Of a DNA stretch of 64,000 bases, positions 63,169 to 64,000 are shown one piece after another. A program made the translations under genes and the position numbers. A model generated the notes under the pieces. It was not told where the DNA came from. It searched no databases and saw only the letters and a program-made list of their open reading frames with translations. Each line of letters starts with the position of its first letter. Positions within the stretch are counted from its first letter, which is position 1. Source of the stretch: Variovorax sp. V93 (GTDB lineage Bacteria > Pseudomonadota > Gammaproteobacteria > Burkholderiales > Burkholderiaceae_C); assembly GCF_041154485.1 (NCBI RefSeq), contig NZ_AP028669.1:5063001-5127000 (forward strand), written 5' to 3'.

Positions 63169-63639
63169 CTACCCGCCGCGAAACTGCCCCCTCAAAAACC
63201 CCCGATGGCGCGCAATATGCGCCATCTGCGCCGGCGCAATCGTTCCGTCCAGGTCGTGCTCGTCGGCGCCATTGAGCACCGCGTTCGCATGCCCCATCGC
63301 GCGCTCGACGATCTCATGCTCGCTCACGCCGAGCTGCGCGCCCAGGTCCATGGCCACGCGCCGCATCGCGCGCTGCGAGAGCATCCACATGGCGCCGAAG
63401 CGATCCCATGCGAGCGCGGCCTGTTCGGCTTTCTCATGGTCGGCCAGGATGTCCTTGAGCGGCCTGGCGAGCAGTTCGTCCATGGCTTCGAGCCGCTCGC
63501 TCAAGGCGGCGTTACGCTGCGCCAGCTGCTCGGGCGTCGGGCCTTCTTCTTCGTTCTTCGAAGGTTGTCGAGGCGGCGGCACATAGCCCGCCAGGTCGGC
63601 ATCGGCGGGCACGATGCGGAGTTGGTCGTCGAGGCTCAT
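63169..63639 (-). CDS. Hypothetical cytoplasmic protein linked to Crp/Fnr regulator
   Basis: 156 residues with charged helices (RNAALSERLEAMDELLARPLKDIL, HEKAEQAALAWDRFG, LGAQLGVSEHEIVERAMGHANAVLNGADEHDLDGT). No known domain. The ATG at 63639 overlaps the stop of the Crp/Fnr gene by four bases (ATGA), so both are one transcript. Confidence 0.7.
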   Translation of the reverse strand: MSLDDQLRIVPADADLAGYVPPPRQPSKNEEEGPTPEQLAQRNAALSERLEAMDELLARPLKDILADHEKAEQAALAWDRFGAMWMLSQRAMRRVAMDLGAQLGVSEHEIVERAMGHANAVLNGADEHDLDGTIAPAQMAHIARHRGFLRGQFRGG

Positions 63640-64000
63640 GGCTTGCGTTCCCGTTCTTCAATGTCAATGCCGGTGTCGGCGGATGCGTTCTTGCGGCCGC
63701 TCATCGCGCTCGCGCGCAGGCCCGGCAGGTCGAGCACGCGCAGCCCACCGTACTCCACGCGGATCAACCCCTCTGCCGACAGGCCGTTGAGCGCCTCGTT
63801 CACGCGCTGGCGCGACAGGCCGACCAGGTAGGCCAGCTCCTGCTGCGTGATGCGCAGGACCTCGCCCACGCCCGGATAGAGCACCGGGTTGAACAGCGAC
63901 ACGAGGTTGCGCGCCACGCGCGCGTCGGGGTTGTTGAGCCGGTCGATCTCGAGCGCCGCGATGAACTGCCCGAGCCGCTCGTTGAGCTGGTTCATCACGA
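63636..64000 (-). CDS. Crp/Fnr-family regulator, C-terminal part (5' end outside window)
   Basis: Frame is still open at the window end; 121 codons are visible. HTH_Crp motif: ITQQELAYLVGLSRQRVNEALNGLSAEGLIRVEYGGLRVLD. The upstream LNERLGQFIAALEIDRLNNPDARVARNLVSLF is the dimerisation helix region. The cyclic-nucleotide-like sensor domain lies outside. C-terminal charged tail (DIEERERKP). The downstream partner overlaps by four bases. Confidence 0.85.
   Translation of the reverse strand, partial: VMNQLNERLGQFIAALEIDRLNNPDARVARNLVSLFNPVLYPGVGEVLRITQQELAYLVGLSRQRVNEALNGLSAEGLIRVEYGGLRVLDLPGLRASAMSGRKNASADTGIDIEERERKP

Overview
The window is a high-GC chromosomal segment of a betaproteobacterium. 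The best guess is a Comamonadaceae member close to Variovorax. That rests on the GC-rich codon use, the many LysR regulators, three orphan Bug/TctC-type binding proteins, and family-typical dispersed dyad repeats. It is inference from composition and gene families, since no rRNA or tRNA gene was seen. Genes are densely packed, with many 4-nt ATGA/GTGA overlaps and few gaps above 300 bases. The three larger gaps (8525-8917, 18053-18706, 25774-26112) are almost filled by inverted-repeat elements.

Layout. 1-8.5 kb: end of a Gln-rich protein, glutathione reductase, a ketopantoate-reductase-like enzyme, a LysR regulator, and a five-gene operon (ABC importer plus a SLOG-fold protein). 8.9-16.2 kb: AMP nucleosidase, a Tat-exported Bug protein, a divergent ArsR/P450 pair with a clear operator candidate, a PPOX/GST pair, and a LysR regulator. 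16.2-22.9 kb: NodI/NodJ-like exporter, a 566-bp imperfect palindrome, OhrR/Ohr peroxide defence, a DUF2855 protein, SrkA kinase, and a LysR regulator. 23-28.2 kb: an acyl-CoA catabolic cluster (AidB-like dehydrogenase, Bug protein, CoA-transferase) bounded by two LysR genes. 28.2-34.1 kb: HtpG with an unusual insert, coupled to a lipoprotein; an ABC binding protein; LysR divergent from an alcohol-dehydrogenase-like gene. 34.2-39.6 kb: aquaporin Z, a repeat-containing secreted protein, a QseBC-like two-component pair, an AlkX/AlkZ-like protein and an RluF-like pseudouridine synthase. 39.7-43.2 kb: a translationally coupled glycolipid-synthase / membrane protein / phosphatase operon, then an MDR dehydrogenase. 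43.3-51.7 kb: a complete kdp K+ uptake operon with its own KdpDE and two extra tiny membrane-protein ORFs. 51.8-53.5 kb: SufR-like regulator, Fe superoxide dismutase, VOC protein. 53.6-58.9 kb: a T6SS VgrG / cell-wall-hydrolase effector / candidate immunity module with markedly AT-richer DNA at its end. 59-64 kb: a Bug protein, a B3-like metallo-beta-lactamase-fold lipoprotein candidate, an SDR, small hypotheticals, and a Crp/Fnr regulator running off the window.

How the genes fit together. Redox and stress themes recur: Gor, Ohr/OhrR, SodB with a SufR-like sensor, GST, SrkA and HtpG. Nutrient capture is the second theme: ABC and Bug binding proteins, Kdp and AqpZ. The most promising undescribed elements are the VgrG-linked multidomain effector with its putative immunity partner, the two microproteins embedded in kdp, and the MGDG-synthase-like/DSP-phosphatase operon. 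All functional names rest on motifs read by eye; no database search was run.
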